64,000 nucleotides of DNA from Lachnospiraceae bacterium (GCA_017473115.1 JAFUNC010000009.1:1-64000), one strand, 5' to 3'. Shown: positions 51,851 through 60,442, numbered from the stretch's first letter. Notes: a model not told the origin generated them from the sequence alone. Numbers and translations are program-made.

Positions 51851-53380
51851 ATGATTAAAATTATTTGCAGAAAACCTGATTATGAATATGATGTACATTC
51901 TTTGGTGAAAGCCTTTTATCCGGCGGAAGAATTAGTGTTTGTGCGTGAGGAAGCAAAAGCGGAAGCGAGTATAAAGAAAGATACGGTTGCGATGGGAAGA
52001 GAGTGCAAAGAACAAGAAGTTGATACGACGAACCAAGCACAAACGAATGATGACTGGAACATTCTTCTTGAACCCGTGAAGAATGAACTTGTGCTAAAAT
52101 GCCGATTTGAAGAAATTGCAACAGAAGATATTGTTTCCCTTGTTGGCGAAAAGTCAGAAGTTAAAAACAGATTTAAGTTTTGTTTTTATCAGGCATTATC
52201 TAAGATTACAGGCAAAAAACTTCCTTGGGGCAATCTTACGGGCATTCGTCCGACCAAGCTTGCCATGATGATGCTGGAGCAGGAGAAGTCTGATGCGGAG
52301 ATGAAAGCCTTTTTACAGGGAACCCATCTTGTCAGCGATGAAAAGTGTGAATTGGGCATCGGAATTGCGAAACGTGAGAAGGCAATTTTAGACCGTTTAG
52401 ATTGTAAAAGAGGGTATAGCCTCTACATAGGCATTCCTTTTTGCCCTACCACCTGTTTATATTGCTCTTTTACATCAAATCCAATTTTTAAGTGGAAAAA
52501 TCGTATGCAGGAATACATCGATGCCATGAAAAAGGAAATCGATTTCTGGAGTGAGACCTATAAGGACAGACCCTTGAATACGATTTACATCGGCGGAGGT
52601 ACGCCTACATCCCTTTCTGCGGAGCAGTTGGAGGATTTGATTACTTATGTGAAGGGCAAGTTTGATTTGTCGCACTTGCTGGAATTTACCGTAGAAGCAG
52701 GACGTCCCGACAGTATTACAAGAGATAAACTGGAAGTTTTATATAAGCTGGGTATCACAAGAATTTCGGTAAATCCCCAGACAATGAACCAGGAGACCCT
52801 GGATTTAATCGGGAGATGTCATACCATAGAGCAGACGAGAGAGGCTTTTACACTGGCAAGAGAAGTCGGTTTTGACAATATCAATATGGACATTATTCTT
52901 GGACTTCCCGGCGAAGACGCGGATATGGTGGCTAAGACTTTGGAAGAAATTAAGGCGATGAATCCGGATAGCCTGACCGCCCATTCCCTTGCAATTAAGC
53001 GTGCGTCTAAATTGGGTGAATGGATTGAAAAGAACGGTCGCGAGGCATTAAATGATACAAGCGATATGATGGAGCTTACTTTGACCTGCGCGAAGGCTTT
53101 GGATATGGAAGCCTACTATCTCTATCGCCAGAAAAATATGGCAGGGAACCTGGAGAATGTTGGTTTTGCCAAAGAAGGGAAAGATGGCATCTACAATGTG
53201 CTGATTATGGAAGAGAAGCAGACTATCGTAGCAGTTGGCGCAGGCAGTATTACCAAACTTGTGTTGCCGGATAACCGTATTGAGCGTTCTGACAATGTCA
53301 AAGATGTGGAGCAGTATCTTGCACGAATTGATGAGATGGTGGAGAGAAGGAAGAAGTTGCTGGAGTTGGAGCGGGAGTAA
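51851..53380 (+). CDS. hemZ: Coproporphyrinogen dehydrogenase HemZ (radical SAM)
   Basis: A 509-residue radical-SAM enzyme of the HemN/HemZ family. The [4Fe-4S] motif is IPFCPTTCLYCSF (C-x3-C-x2-C), followed by IYIGGGTPTSLS and the VEAGRPDSITRDKL segment. The N-terminal 155 residues are the HemZ-type extension. It is presumed to act in anaerobic coproporphyrinogen oxidation, though the HemZ activity is less certain than HemN. It is the third gene of the rel / MBL / hemZ set. The ATG has no clear binding site because a terminator-like hairpin sits directly upstream. Confidence 0.92.
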   Translation: MIKIICRKPDYEYDVHSLVKAFYPAEELVFVREEAKAEASIKKDTVAMGRECKEQEVDTTNQAQTNDDWNILLEPVKNELVLKCRFEEIATEDIVSLVGEKSEVKNRFKFCFYQALSKITGKKLPWGNLTGIRPTKLAMMMLEQEKSDAEMKAFLQGTHLVSDEKCELGIGIAKREKAILDRLDCKRGYSLYIGIPFCPTTCLYCSFTSNPIFKWKNRMQEYIDAMKKEIDFWSETYKDRPLNTIYIGGGTPTSLSAEQLEDLITYVKGKFDLSHLLEFTVEAGRPDSITRDKLEVLYKLGITRISVNPQTMNQETLDLIGRCHTIEQTREAFTLAREVGFDNINMDIILGLPGEDADMVAKTLEEIKAMNPDSLTAHSLAIKRASKLGEWIEKNGREALNDTSDMMELTLTCAKALDMEAYYLYRQKNMAGNLENVGFAKEGKDGIYNVLIMEEKQTIVAVGAGSITKLVLPDNRIERSDNVKDVEQYLARIDEMVERRKKLLELERE

Positions 53381-53423
53381 GTTCGGCTGCGGTGTGAGTG
53401 ACAATTTTTATAATTGATTTTAC

Positions 53424-53470
53424 AAAATGCACTTTGTAATTGACAAAGTGCATTTTTTGCACTATCCTAA
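53424..53470 (+). promoter_or_regulatory. Terminator, promoter and TGCACT repeats overlapping upstream of the toxin-antitoxin pair
   Basis: A perfect 14-bp stem (53424-53437 with 53443-53456, loop of 5) and T run terminates hemZ. TTGACA (53440-53445) lies in it, 17 bases before TATCCT (53463-53468), giving a promoter for the following genes. TGCACT or its complement AGTGCA occurs three times (53428, 53447, 53458), so the same hairpin could be the operator for the HTH-containing antitoxin. Confidence 0.6.
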
Positions 53471-53485
53471 AAGAGAGGTGCAAAT

Positions 53486-53959
53486 ATGAGCGATTTAAAA
53501 GAATTGAGAATTGAAAAGAAGATGACCCAACAGCAGGTTGCCGACCTGGTGGGGATTTCTTTGCGTTCTTACAAATCTTACGAAAATGAAGAAACCAAAA
53601 AAAGAACGGCTAAATATAATTATATCGTAAGTGAATTAGAAAAGATTAACCCGATTGATGAAGAGCATGGAATTCTTGAGATAGAAGATATTGTAAAAAA
53701 GTGTTCGAAGGTCTTTAAGGATTATGATGTAAACTATTGTTACCTTTTTGGTTCTTATGCAAAATCAAGGGCAAAGCATACTAGCGATGTGGATTTGCTG
53801 ATCTCTGCGAATGTTAATGGGTTGGAATTTTATGCGTTGGTTGAGAATATAAGAACTGCATTGCATAAAAGAGTGGATGTGTTGGATAGTAAGCAACTAA
53901 ATCAGAACCCCGAATTAACGGAAGAAATTCTAAAGGATGGAATTAAGATATATGGATAA
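53486..53959 (+). CDS. mntA: HTH-MNT nucleotidyltransferase antitoxin (MntA-like)
   Basis: A 157-residue fusion of an XRE helix-turn-helix (residues 1-58, EKKMTQQQVADLVGISLRSY) with a minimal nucleotidyltransferase domain. The catalytic motif is intact: G89-S90, ten residues, D101-V-D103. MNT antitoxins of HEPN/MNT (type VII) systems inactivate the partner HEPN ribonuclease by adding AMP to it. The HTH fusion is a variant that would also bind the operator. The HEPN gene overlaps this gene by eight bases. Confidence 0.9.
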   Translation: MSDLKELRIEKKMTQQQVADLVGISLRSYKSYENEETKKRTAKYNYIVSELEKINPIDEEHGILEIEDIVKKCSKVFKDYDVNYCYLFGSYAKSRAKHTSDVDLLISANVNGLEFYALVENIRTALHKRVDVLDSKQLNQNPELTEEILKDGIKIYG

Positions 53960-54284
53960 TATCAAGAATGATAATTACTATATACAGAAGATAAAAAAGG
54001 ATTTAGAGTTTATTATATTGCATATGAAGGATGTGGATATTGAAGAATTAAATGCGAATGAGGTTTTATTAGATTCCATGTTATTTCGTATGATCCAAAT
54101 ATCGGAGAATGCAAGGAAATTGTCAGATGATTTTAAACAGGAAAGAAATGATATTCCGTGGATTGCTTTGTACGGTATGCGAAATAGACTTGTACATGAT
54201 TATGGACATGTGGATTTAACAATTGTATATGAGACATTAAAAAATGATATACCGAAGGTTTTGGATAGGTTGAATGTGATATAG
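53952..54284 (+). CDS. hepT: HEPN-domain toxin (HepT-like, DUF86)
   Basis: A 110-residue all-helical HEPN protein. The RNase motif R-x4-H-x-Y is complete (Arg77, His82, Tyr84 in MRNRLVHDYG). It is the predicted toxin that cuts RNA, opposed by the preceding MNT antitoxin. The ATG at 53952 lies in AAGGATGG context and overlaps the end of mntA, giving the family's usual length. Tyr84 is the expected AMP-accepting residue, from what is known of HepT/MntA. Confidence 0.92.
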   Translation: MDNIKNDNYYIQKIKKDLEFIILHMKDVDIEELNANEVLLDSMLFRMIQISENARKLSDDFKQERNDIPWIALYGMRNRLVHDYGHVDLTIVYETLKNDIPKVLDRLNVI

Positions 54285-54308
54285 ATATATATTTTAAAGG
54301 AGCTTTAT

Positions 54309-54851
54309 ATGATTTTACAAACTGAACGTTTAACATTACATAGATGGGAAGAATCTGACGCAGAAAGTTTATATGAATATGCTAAGGACCCTGCTGTTGG
54401 ACCGATTGCAGGTTGGCCACCGCATAAAAGCGTGGAAGAGAGTTTATCAGTGATAAAAGATGTATTGAACGGCGCTGAGTGCTATGCCATCTGTGAGAAG
54501 GGAAGCAATAAGGCAATTGGTGCAATCGAGTTAAAATTAAATGGTCACACTGACATGACGGAGCGTGATGATGAGTGCGAACTGGGTTACTGGCTTGGAA
54601 AGCCTTTCTGGGGCAGGGGATATATGCCGGAAGCAGCAAGGGAACTTCTTCGTCGCGGATTTGAAGAACTTGGAATGAATACGATTTGGTGCGGATATTA
54701 CGATGGAAATCATAAGTCAAAACGCGTACAGGAAAAGGTCGGATTTGTATATCATCATACTTGTAATGAAGTTCCGGTGCCTTTGATGAATGAGATAAGA
54801 GTCGGGCACACGAGTTTTATGACGAAGGAACAGTGGGAAAATATCAAATAA
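54309..54851 (+). CDS. GNAT-family N-acetyltransferase (RimJ/RimL-type)
   Basis: A 180-residue acetyltransferase. It starts LQTERLTLHRWEESDAESLYEYAKDP, the RimJ/RimL-type opening, and holds the acetyl-CoA loop W-G-R-G-Y-M-P-E-A-A-R-E-L-L and the IWCGYYDGNHKSKRVQEKVGF C-terminal motif (split). It would acetylate a protein N-terminus or small amine. An AAGGAG site precedes it. It is the first of several single-enzyme genes after the toxin-antitoxin pair. Confidence 0.88.
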   Translation: MILQTERLTLHRWEESDAESLYEYAKDPAVGPIAGWPPHKSVEESLSVIKDVLNGAECYAICEKGSNKAIGAIELKLNGHTDMTERDDECELGYWLGKPFWGRGYMPEAARELLRRGFEELGMNTIWCGYYDGNHKSKRVQEKVGFVYHHTCNEVPVPLMNEIRVGHTSFMTKEQWENIK

Positions 54852-54984
54852 AAGAGGCTAATGTAGATGTGAGAAATAGTTCATAGCGATAATTTTAAAG
54901 CCGTCGAATTCGAGGGGTTTAAAAAGAAGCAGTTATGAAAGAGAATTATATATTTATAGAAATATAATTTCGGGAGAAAAATCA

Positions 54985-55602
54985 ATGACGAATCCATGGG
55001 AAGAAATAGATTTAGATGATTATGAAAAGCATATGAGTATGGAGAGTGTATATCAGTTACAGGCAATGAATGAGATGATGCGCGAACAGTTTGACGCATA
55101 TGATGCGGAAATGGTTATGATTCTTGGAATTGCCGGCGGTAACGGACTTGAGCATATAGACAAAGACAAATTTAAGTCGGTATATGGTGTGGACATTAAT
55201 CAGAGTTATTTAAACGAATGTAAAAGAAGATATTCTGTATTAGGCGATGTTTTCAAACCAATTTGCGCAGATTTATTGGATGGTGCGATATCGTTGCCTT
55301 GTGCTGACTTGCTTATTGCAAATCTTTTAATTGAATATATAGGGTATGAGTGCTTTCAGAAAGTGGTAAGAAAGGTAAAACCTAAATATGTTTCCTGTAT
55401 TATTCAGATAAATACGGAGGCATCTTTTGTCTCTGATTCACCATATTTACATGTGTTTGACCGATTGGATGAGGTCCATCATCAAATGGAAGAAGAGAGT
55501 CTTATCGTTTGTATGAATGAAGTGGGATATAGTAAAGCATTGATGGCTGATAGAGAGTTACCGAATGGTAAAAAATTGGTGCGAATTGATTTTAGGGAAT
55601 AA
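54985..55602 (+). CDS. SAM-dependent methyltransferase, class I
   Basis: A 205-residue protein with a class I methyltransferase fold. Motif I reads ILGIAGGNGLEHI, motif II VYGVDINQSYL and motif IV DLLIANLLIEYIG. The N-terminal YEKHMSMESVYQLQAMNEMM and the lack of a target domain give no substrate. A 133-base gap separates it from the acetyltransferase gene. Confidence 0.85.
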   Translation: MTNPWEEIDLDDYEKHMSMESVYQLQAMNEMMREQFDAYDAEMVMILGIAGGNGLEHIDKDKFKSVYGVDINQSYLNECKRRYSVLGDVFKPICADLLDGAISLPCADLLIANLLIEYIGYECFQKVVRKVKPKYVSCIIQINTEASFVSDSPYLHVFDRLDEVHHQMEEESLIVCMNEVGYSKALMADRELPNGKKLVRIDFRE

Positions 55603-55633
55603 GAACTATATTTATAGTGGTTGGAGAATAATT

Positions 55634-56251
55634 ATGCTTATAAAATTGTTTACAGATAACATAGATGAATATTTAAAAGAAGATGATGTGATTGATTATA
55701 GTAACAAAATTATCACTCAACTTGCAGATGCAATATATCAAGAGTCGGATAGTGAAGTGGAGTACATAAAAAAGGCATACGAATTCGTGCGAGATAATGT
55801 TTCACATTCGGCAGATAAAAATGAGGATATTTTAACTTGTTCCGCATCGGAGGTGTTAAAAGCAGGACACGGAATTTGTTTCGCAAAGTCGCATTTGTTG
55901 GCTGCTTTGTTGCGTTACAAATCCATTCCGACCGGATTTTGTTACCAAAAGTTAATTTTAGATGATGAAACAGCCCCTGTTTTGATATATCACGGATTAA
56001 ATGGGGTATATATCAGTGAATATAAAAAGTGGATACGACTTGACGCGAGAGGAAATAAAGAAGGTGAAAATGCACAGTTTTCATTGGACGAAGAACATTT
56101 GGCTTTTCCTATCCGTGCGGAAAAAGGTGAGGAAGATGGATTTATAATTTATCCAAATCCGGACAAAAAGGTTTTGGAACGGTTAAAAAATTATAAGACA
56201 AGAACGGAACTTTGGGATGATTTGCCCACGGAATTGGATTATAGTTTGTAA
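55634..56251 (+). CDS. Transglutaminase-like cytoplasmic protein
   Basis: A 205-residue transglutaminase-like superfamily protein without a signal peptide. The predicted triad is Cys82 (AGHGICFAKSH), His120 (IYHGLNGV) and Asp137 (IRLDARGN), arranged as in transglutaminase-core domains. The ATG at 55634 follows GGAG; an earlier in-frame start lies inside the methyltransferase gene. Its role is unknown. It is unrelated in layout to the lipoprotein at 5.5 kb. Confidence 0.82.
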   Translation: MLIKLFTDNIDEYLKEDDVIDYSNKIITQLADAIYQESDSEVEYIKKAYEFVRDNVSHSADKNEDILTCSASEVLKAGHGICFAKSHLLAALLRYKSIPTGFCYQKLILDDETAPVLIYHGLNGVYISEYKKWIRLDARGNKEGENAQFSLDEEHLAFPIRAEKGEEDGFIIYPNPDKKVLERLKNYKTRTELWDDLPTELDYSL

Positions 56252-56280
56252 TGCAAATTTAATGTTCAAGGAGAAATTTT

Positions 56281-56535
56281 ATGAAGTTCCAAAGAAAAGG
56301 ATTTTGATAATTGTTTTCTTTGTAAAGAGGATTGTAAAAAAGGACTTCTTGCTAAAATAAAACCATATGGATTTACTATGTTTGCTAAGAGATATGGAGT
56401 TGAAACTTTGTTGAACTGTCTTGAAGAAAATGAAAAAATGGTGTTATATATCATCGTCGGGGAATTGTTGGAGACTACGATGATTTTGATGATGTTGAAG
56501 CACTGATTCATTTTATACAAACAGGTAAGCGTTAA
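56281..56535 (+). pseudogene. Frameshifted remnant of a small Cys-motif protein
   Basis: With AAGGAG and ATG at 56281 this looks like a gene, but the frame stops after eight codons. Continuing in another frame gives KDFDNCFLCKEDCKKGL and YGFTMFAKRYGVETLLNC, then a third frame gives YHRRGIVGDYDDFDDVEAL, ending at a TAA at 56533. At least two single-base indels break it. The C-x2-C-x4-C cluster suggests a small metal-binding protein. It is the only clear decayed gene seen here. Confidence 0.7.
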
Positions 56536-56558
56536 ATTTCGAATAAGGAGATATAGAT

Positions 56559-56876
56559 ATGGCATCAAGTAAAGAGTACTTAGACTATATATTAGAACAA
56601 TTGTCTGAGTTGGAAGAAATAGAATACAAAGCAATGATGGGTGAGTACATTTTATATTATTGCGGTAAAATTGCCGGTGGCATCTATGATGACCGACTGC
56701 TTGTAAAACCGGTGAAATCAGCAGTTTCACTTATGCCTGATGCGATTTATGAATTGCCTTATGAAGGTGCGAAAGAAATGTTATTGGTTTCAGAAGTTGA
56801 TGATAAGGATTATTTAAAGAGACTTTTTAAGGCTATGTATGATGAACTTCCGGCACCAAAGAAAAAGAAGGTTTAA
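56559..56876 (+). CDS. TfoX N-terminal-domain protein
   Basis: A 105-residue protein matching the TfoX/Sxy N-terminal domain: YKAMMGEYILYYCGKIAGGIYDDRLLVKPV is the family core (split here), followed by L-P-Y-E-G-A-K-E-M-L and the D-x-D-Y-L-K-R-L-F helix. Stand-alone TfoX-N proteins are common in Firmicutes and their function is not settled. GGAG site before the ATG; it lies after a pseudogene. Confidence 0.88.
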   Translation: MASSKEYLDYILEQLSELEEIEYKAMMGEYILYYCGKIAGGIYDDRLLVKPVKSAVSLMPDAIYELPYEGAKEMLLVSEVDDKDYLKRLFKAMYDELPAPKKKKV

Positions 56877-56894
56877 TGTTTAGGGAGTACCAGC

Positions 56895-57359
56895 ATGAGA
56901 AGAAAAGACCGGGAAATTACCGATAAAAAAGTAATCGAAGATTTTATTAAAAAAGAGCAAATTTTACGAGTTGCCTTTTATGATGAAGGTGATATTTATA
57001 TTGTGCCTGTAAATTATGGATATTCGTACGATGAGAACTATACATTTTATTTTCATGGTGCAAAGGCGGGACGTAAATACGAACTTGCGAAAAAGACGCC
57101 GAACGTGGGATTTGAGATTGACGGCAAATATTCGCTGATTGAAGGTCAAGAGGCATGTGATTATTCTGCAACTTTTCAAAGTGTTATAGGCACCGGAACT
57201 CTTTCTTTGGTAGAGGAGAATGCAGAAAAGATTATAGGGCTTAATGCAATCATGAAGCAAACAACATCTAAAAATGACTGGCATTACAGCGATGAAATGT
57301 TAGAGGCGGTTGCGGTTTTTCGGTTGGATGTTGATAAGTTATCGTGTAAGGCAAAGTAG
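56895..57359 (+). CDS. Pyridoxamine 5'-phosphate oxidase-like (NimA-like) flavoprotein
   Basis: A 154-residue split-barrel flavoprotein. Segments are LRVAFYDEGDIYIVPVNYGYSYD (split), FYFHGAKAGRKYELAKKTPNVGFEI and a final strand with VAVFRLDVDKLSCKAK. It resembles the 5-nitroimidazole-reducing NimA group; a conserved HGA-x-x-G-x-K supports that. Whether it confers drug resistance cannot be read. GGGAG site, 18 bases after the TfoX gene. Confidence 0.85.
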   Translation: MRRKDREITDKKVIEDFIKKEQILRVAFYDEGDIYIVPVNYGYSYDENYTFYFHGAKAGRKYELAKKTPNVGFEIDGKYSLIEGQEACDYSATFQSVIGTGTLSLVEENAEKIIGLNAIMKQTTSKNDWHYSDEMLEAVAVFRLDVDKLSCKAK

Positions 57360-57378
57360 TTTTAGATAGGGGCGGAAA

Positions 57379-58113
57379 ATGAAGGTACATATTTCGGTAA
57401 TAATACCGGCGCATAATGAAGAAAAGTACATAGCAAGATGTATAAAATCAATAAATAAATCGGCAAAACAGTTTCGCGGGAAGACAGAGATTATTGTTGT
57501 GTGTAACAGATGTACCGACAAAACGGCTGAAATTGCCCAAAATAATGGAGCAAAGGTTATTTTTAATGAGGACAGATGTATTGCAAAAGTTCGGAATGAC
57601 GGAATAGCGGCTGCTTCCGGCAAGATAATCGTTACCATAGATGCGGATAATCGAATGACGAAAGGCACGTTATCGGAAGTGTATAAACTCCTTAGAACCG
57701 GAAAATACATTGGCGGAGGAGCACCGATACGTTTTGAAAGATATTCATTTCCGTTATGGTGTAATGATATTTTGTGCAGGATATCATTTGGATTAACAGG
57801 ATTATATAGCGGCATTTTTTGGGCCAAAAAAGACAGTTTTGATGCAATCGGTGGTTTTGTAGATCAAAAAGCCATGGAAGATGTGGCCACTGCCAAACTG
57901 CTGAAGAAATATGGAAAAAAGCAGGGTAAAAAATATACTACGCTTCGAAGCAATTATTTGATTAATTCAACGAGAAAATATGATGATTTGGGGGACTGGT
58001 TATATTTTAAATTAGTGTTCCAAAATATTGGCACGTTACTAAAATCTGCAATGGGTGACAAAGCCGGGATGGATAAGTTGTTGGATGAGATGTTTTATGA
58101 ATACAATGACTGA
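57379..58113 (+). CDS. Glycosyltransferase family 2
   Basis: A 244-residue GT-A glycosyltransferase: VIIPAHNEEKYIARCIKSI at the start, DADNRM as the DxD-type metal motif near residue 93, and the acceptor segment IGGFVDQKAMEDVATAK. It has no membrane helix apart from a short hydrophobic stretch near residue 140 (ILCRISFGLTGLYSG). Acceptor and sugar are unknown; polyprenyl-phosphate or surface glycan work is usual for the family. Confidence 0.88.
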   Translation: MKVHISVIIPAHNEEKYIARCIKSINKSAKQFRGKTEIIVVCNRCTDKTAEIAQNNGAKVIFNEDRCIAKVRNDGIAAASGKIIVTIDADNRMTKGTLSEVYKLLRTGKYIGGGAPIRFERYSFPLWCNDILCRISFGLTGLYSGIFWAKKDSFDAIGGFVDQKAMEDVATAKLLKKYGKKQGKKYTTLRSNYLINSTRKYDDLGDWLYFKLVFQNIGTLLKSAMGDKAGMDKLLDEMFYEYND

Positions 58114-58158
58114 TTTTTGAGAAGGATGTTAAGTTGTTACGAGAACGGAGAAAATAAT

Positions 58159-58668
58159 ATGTCAGATAAAAAAGCATTACTTGTAATTGATATGCAGAAT
58201 GATTACCTGTGGGATAAAAGAAAGTCCATGTTTTCTTATGATACGGATAAACTTGTCAATAGTGTAAACAAAGCCATAGATTCGTATAAAGAAAAAGGAT
58301 ACGATATTATATATATTAAGCATATTTTATCTAAACTTTTATGGGGTGTCGGATTTTCAATTAAAGGGACGGAAGGAGCCGAGTTATATAGCGGATTGAA
58401 TATTGTTTCTGATTTATGTTTTGAAAAGAACCGCTCCGATACATATACAGCAAAAGCATTTCGCGAACATATGGAAATGCAGGGATATAAAGAGGTTGTT
58501 CTTTGCGGGCTTGATGAATGTGGTTGTGTGGGCGCTACTGCAAAGGGGGCCGTTGAGTCAGGTGTTAAAGTTAGTATGGCGGAAGACTGTATAGGAAGGA
58601 GATTTTCTGAGAAGAAAGTTCAAAAGATGAGAGAACAGTTGAAGGCGATAGAGGTGGAGTATATTTAG
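58159..58668 (+). CDS. Isochorismatase-like cysteine hydrolase
   Basis: A 169-residue hydrolase of the isochorismatase/nicotinamidase superfamily. The catalytic triad is Asp11 (VIDMQNDY), Lys90 (CFEKNRSDTY) and Cys123 (ECGCVGATA). The ATG at 58159 follows GGAG; the in-frame start at 58117 would lengthen the N-terminus unlike the family. Substrate (an amide or enol ether) is not determined. Confidence 0.87.
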   Translation: MSDKKALLVIDMQNDYLWDKRKSMFSYDTDKLVNSVNKAIDSYKEKGYDIIYIKHILSKLLWGVGFSIKGTEGAELYSGLNIVSDLCFEKNRSDTYTAKAFREHMEMQGYKEVVLCGLDECGCVGATAKGAVESGVKVSMAEDCIGRRFSEKKVQKMREQLKAIEVEYI

Positions 58669-58793
58669 ACTTCGATTGAGTATTGCGCAAATATTTTATA
58701 ATAATTTTTGCAACCAAAAGTAGCGAAAATGCTACCGCAAGTTGGGTGTAAATCAGCCTGATTTCTGATATTCTTTATTTGGAGGCGGATGTT

Positions 58794-59465
58794 ATGATAT
58801 TTTCAGAAAAATTATATTTGCTAAGAAAAAATAAGGGATACACGCAGGAAGAACTGGCAGAAAAACTCTGCGTATCGCGTCAGGCAATTGCAAAGTGGGA
58901 ATCGGGACAGTCTTATCCGGATATCGCTAATTTAATTCAAATCAGCGATTTAATGAATGTTACGGTTGACTATTTGGTAAGAGACCAGGAGTGTGGCAGA
59001 AAGCCGATAGAAACGGCTGTGGGAGATATAGATAAAATCATTCAATTCCGCCTAAAGGCCAATGTTAATACTTATGCTGCTTTTATGAATGAGACGGATT
59101 CTACAAGATACGATTCTCATGATTATGAGTATGAAGAAGGCGAATTTACTTATCACGATACCTATCTTGGCGGTGAGCAGTTCGCCGGAGAAGAAGGTAT
59201 ATGGAGAAATGGTACTGCCGTATATGCAATGAATTATTTGGGCAGGGTGTTAGGTGATAATTTTAGCGGGGATTTTTTGAAAGAGGCCCTTCGTATGGCT
59301 ACAACGGAATATCCCTATAGAGGGCCGGAGTTTTATAAGTCCGGCGAATACAGTTATAAGTGTAAAGTAACAGGGAATTTTACCTGGTTTCAGGGGTATG
59401 AAGAAATCTATTGCCAGGATGTGAAAGTGTATGAGTGTTATTTTCACGGCGGATTAATGAAATAG
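58794..59465 (+). CDS. HTH (XRE) regulator with DUF5680-type ligand domain
   Basis: A 223-residue protein: XRE helix-turn-helix at residues 1-62 (KNKGYTQEELAEKLCVSRQA, then IAKWESGQSYPD) and a C-terminal DUF5680-like domain (residues 80-223) rich in aromatic residues (YDSHDYEYEEGEFTYHDTY, GPEFYKSGEYSYKC). The combination is common in Firmicutes and may bind a small ligand. The ATG at 58794 follows GGAGG. A hairpin GTAGC/GCTAC is in the gap upstream. Confidence 0.87.
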   Translation: MIFSEKLYLLRKNKGYTQEELAEKLCVSRQAIAKWESGQSYPDIANLIQISDLMNVTVDYLVRDQECGRKPIETAVGDIDKIIQFRLKANVNTYAAFMNETDSTRYDSHDYEYEEGEFTYHDTYLGGEQFAGEEGIWRNGTAVYAMNYLGRVLGDNFSGDFLKEALRMATTEYPYRGPEFYKSGEYSYKCKVTGNFTWFQGYEEIYCQDVKVYECYFHGGLMK

Positions 59466-59482
59466 TAAAAGCAGGTATTTTT

Positions 59483-59812
59483 ATGCAGACGAGACAAGAA
59501 ATTTTATCATACGGACTATCTTTTCCAAATACATATCAGGACGCTCCTTTTCGAGACCCGAATTGGCAGTTGGTTCGCGTACGAGGCAGTAAAAAAGTTT
59601 TTCTCTGGACCTATGAGAGAAATGAACAGTTATGTATCAATATTAAAGCAGATCCTGAGTGGAGGGATGTGTGGCGTTCTTTGTACCCAGCAGTACAACC
59701 GGGATATCATCAGAACAAAGAGCACTGGAACACCGTGATTTTGGACGGGACAGTGCCCACGGAAGAATTGAAAAGAATGATAGCGGAGAGTTATGATTTG
59801 GTGCAGAAATAA
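59483..59812 (+). CDS. MmcQ/YjbR-family protein
   Basis: A 109-residue protein of the MmcQ/YjbR family (double-wing, DNA-binding-like fold). Core segments are SYGLSFPNTYQDAPFRDPNWQLVRV (split) and KADPEWRDVWRSLYPAVQPGYHQNKEHWNTV (split), the YHxNKxHWxxV motif being diagnostic. Molecular role is unknown. It overlaps no other gene but starts 18 bases after the HTH gene. Confidence 0.9.
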   Translation: MQTRQEILSYGLSFPNTYQDAPFRDPNWQLVRVRGSKKVFLWTYERNEQLCINIKADPEWRDVWRSLYPAVQPGYHQNKEHWNTVILDGTVPTEELKRMIAESYDLVQK

Positions 59813-59834
59813 TAATGACCGCAGAAATAAAAGA

Positions 59835-59875
59835 AACAGCTATGATGTATCAGATACGACATGGCTGTTTTTTAC
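59835..59875 (+). terminator. Intrinsic terminator
   Basis: A long imperfect stem of about 17 bp (59835-59851 with 59853-59869, one mismatch, wobbles allowed) followed by a T run. It ends the accessory plus-strand block and borders the convergent DUF3592-like gene. Confidence 0.8.
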
Positions 59876-60306
59876 ATTTTTGATAGCATAAGGTACAAGA
59901 ATGCTAAGATAAGAATAAATTCGATGAACATTGTAATGACACCAATCACAATAAGAATAATAACGGCGGCAATGTCCTTTCCTTGAAATTCTTTAATTGT
60001 ACTTTTCGAAGGAGTCTGGTGATTGAAGTATACATGCACAGTTTTGCCTACATGTTCTTTTTTCTTAGATTCTAAAATACCATTTATACCCCAAAAACAA
60101 TTTATGTAAGTCGAAGTGCTGGTAATGATTGGCTGATTATTGATCATTACGCGTACAATAATGGGGTGGCTCGTACTGGTCTTGGCACTTGAGAGAGGTC
60201 TTGCACTGATATCCACAATCTGTCCTACATAGCAGGGATTCTTTTTAGGGCGGTTAATGCGTACAATATAACATAAAATACCCAGAGCAATTAAAAGCAA
60301 GCCCAT
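59872..60306 (-). CDS. Membrane protein, DUF3592-like
   Basis: A 144-residue protein with an N-terminal helix (residues 2-19), a beta-rich outside domain (30-105) and a C-terminal helix (about 112-140). The V-x-V-Y-F-N-x-x-T-P-S-K-S-T segment before the last helix fits the DUF3592 pattern, as does the G-K-T-V-H motif. The ATG at 60306 has AAAGGAG nine bases upstream on the minus strand. No function is known. Confidence 0.75.
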   Translation of the reverse strand: MGLLLIALGILCYIVRINRPKKNPCYVGQIVDISARPLSSAKTSTSHPIIVRVMINNQPIITSTSTYINCFWGINGILESKKKEHVGKTVHVYFNHQTPSKSTIKEFQGKDIAAVIILIVIGVITMFIEFILILAFLYLMLSKM

Positions 60307-60442
60307 ATTACAAATACTCCTTTCGATTTTTGTTAATGATAACATGAAGCAGTTTTTCTATCAATCTTTTTATTGCTTGCAGTAAAAATAGCTTTTCGGC
60401 CGGGGATATACTAAATTAATCCAAAAAAACCACATAAAAACC

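Noticed and set aside
58709-58745. Another TGCAACC sequence
   Set aside because: Same reason: no matching -10 block at the expected distance; the nearby GTAGC/GCTAC hairpin explains part of it.
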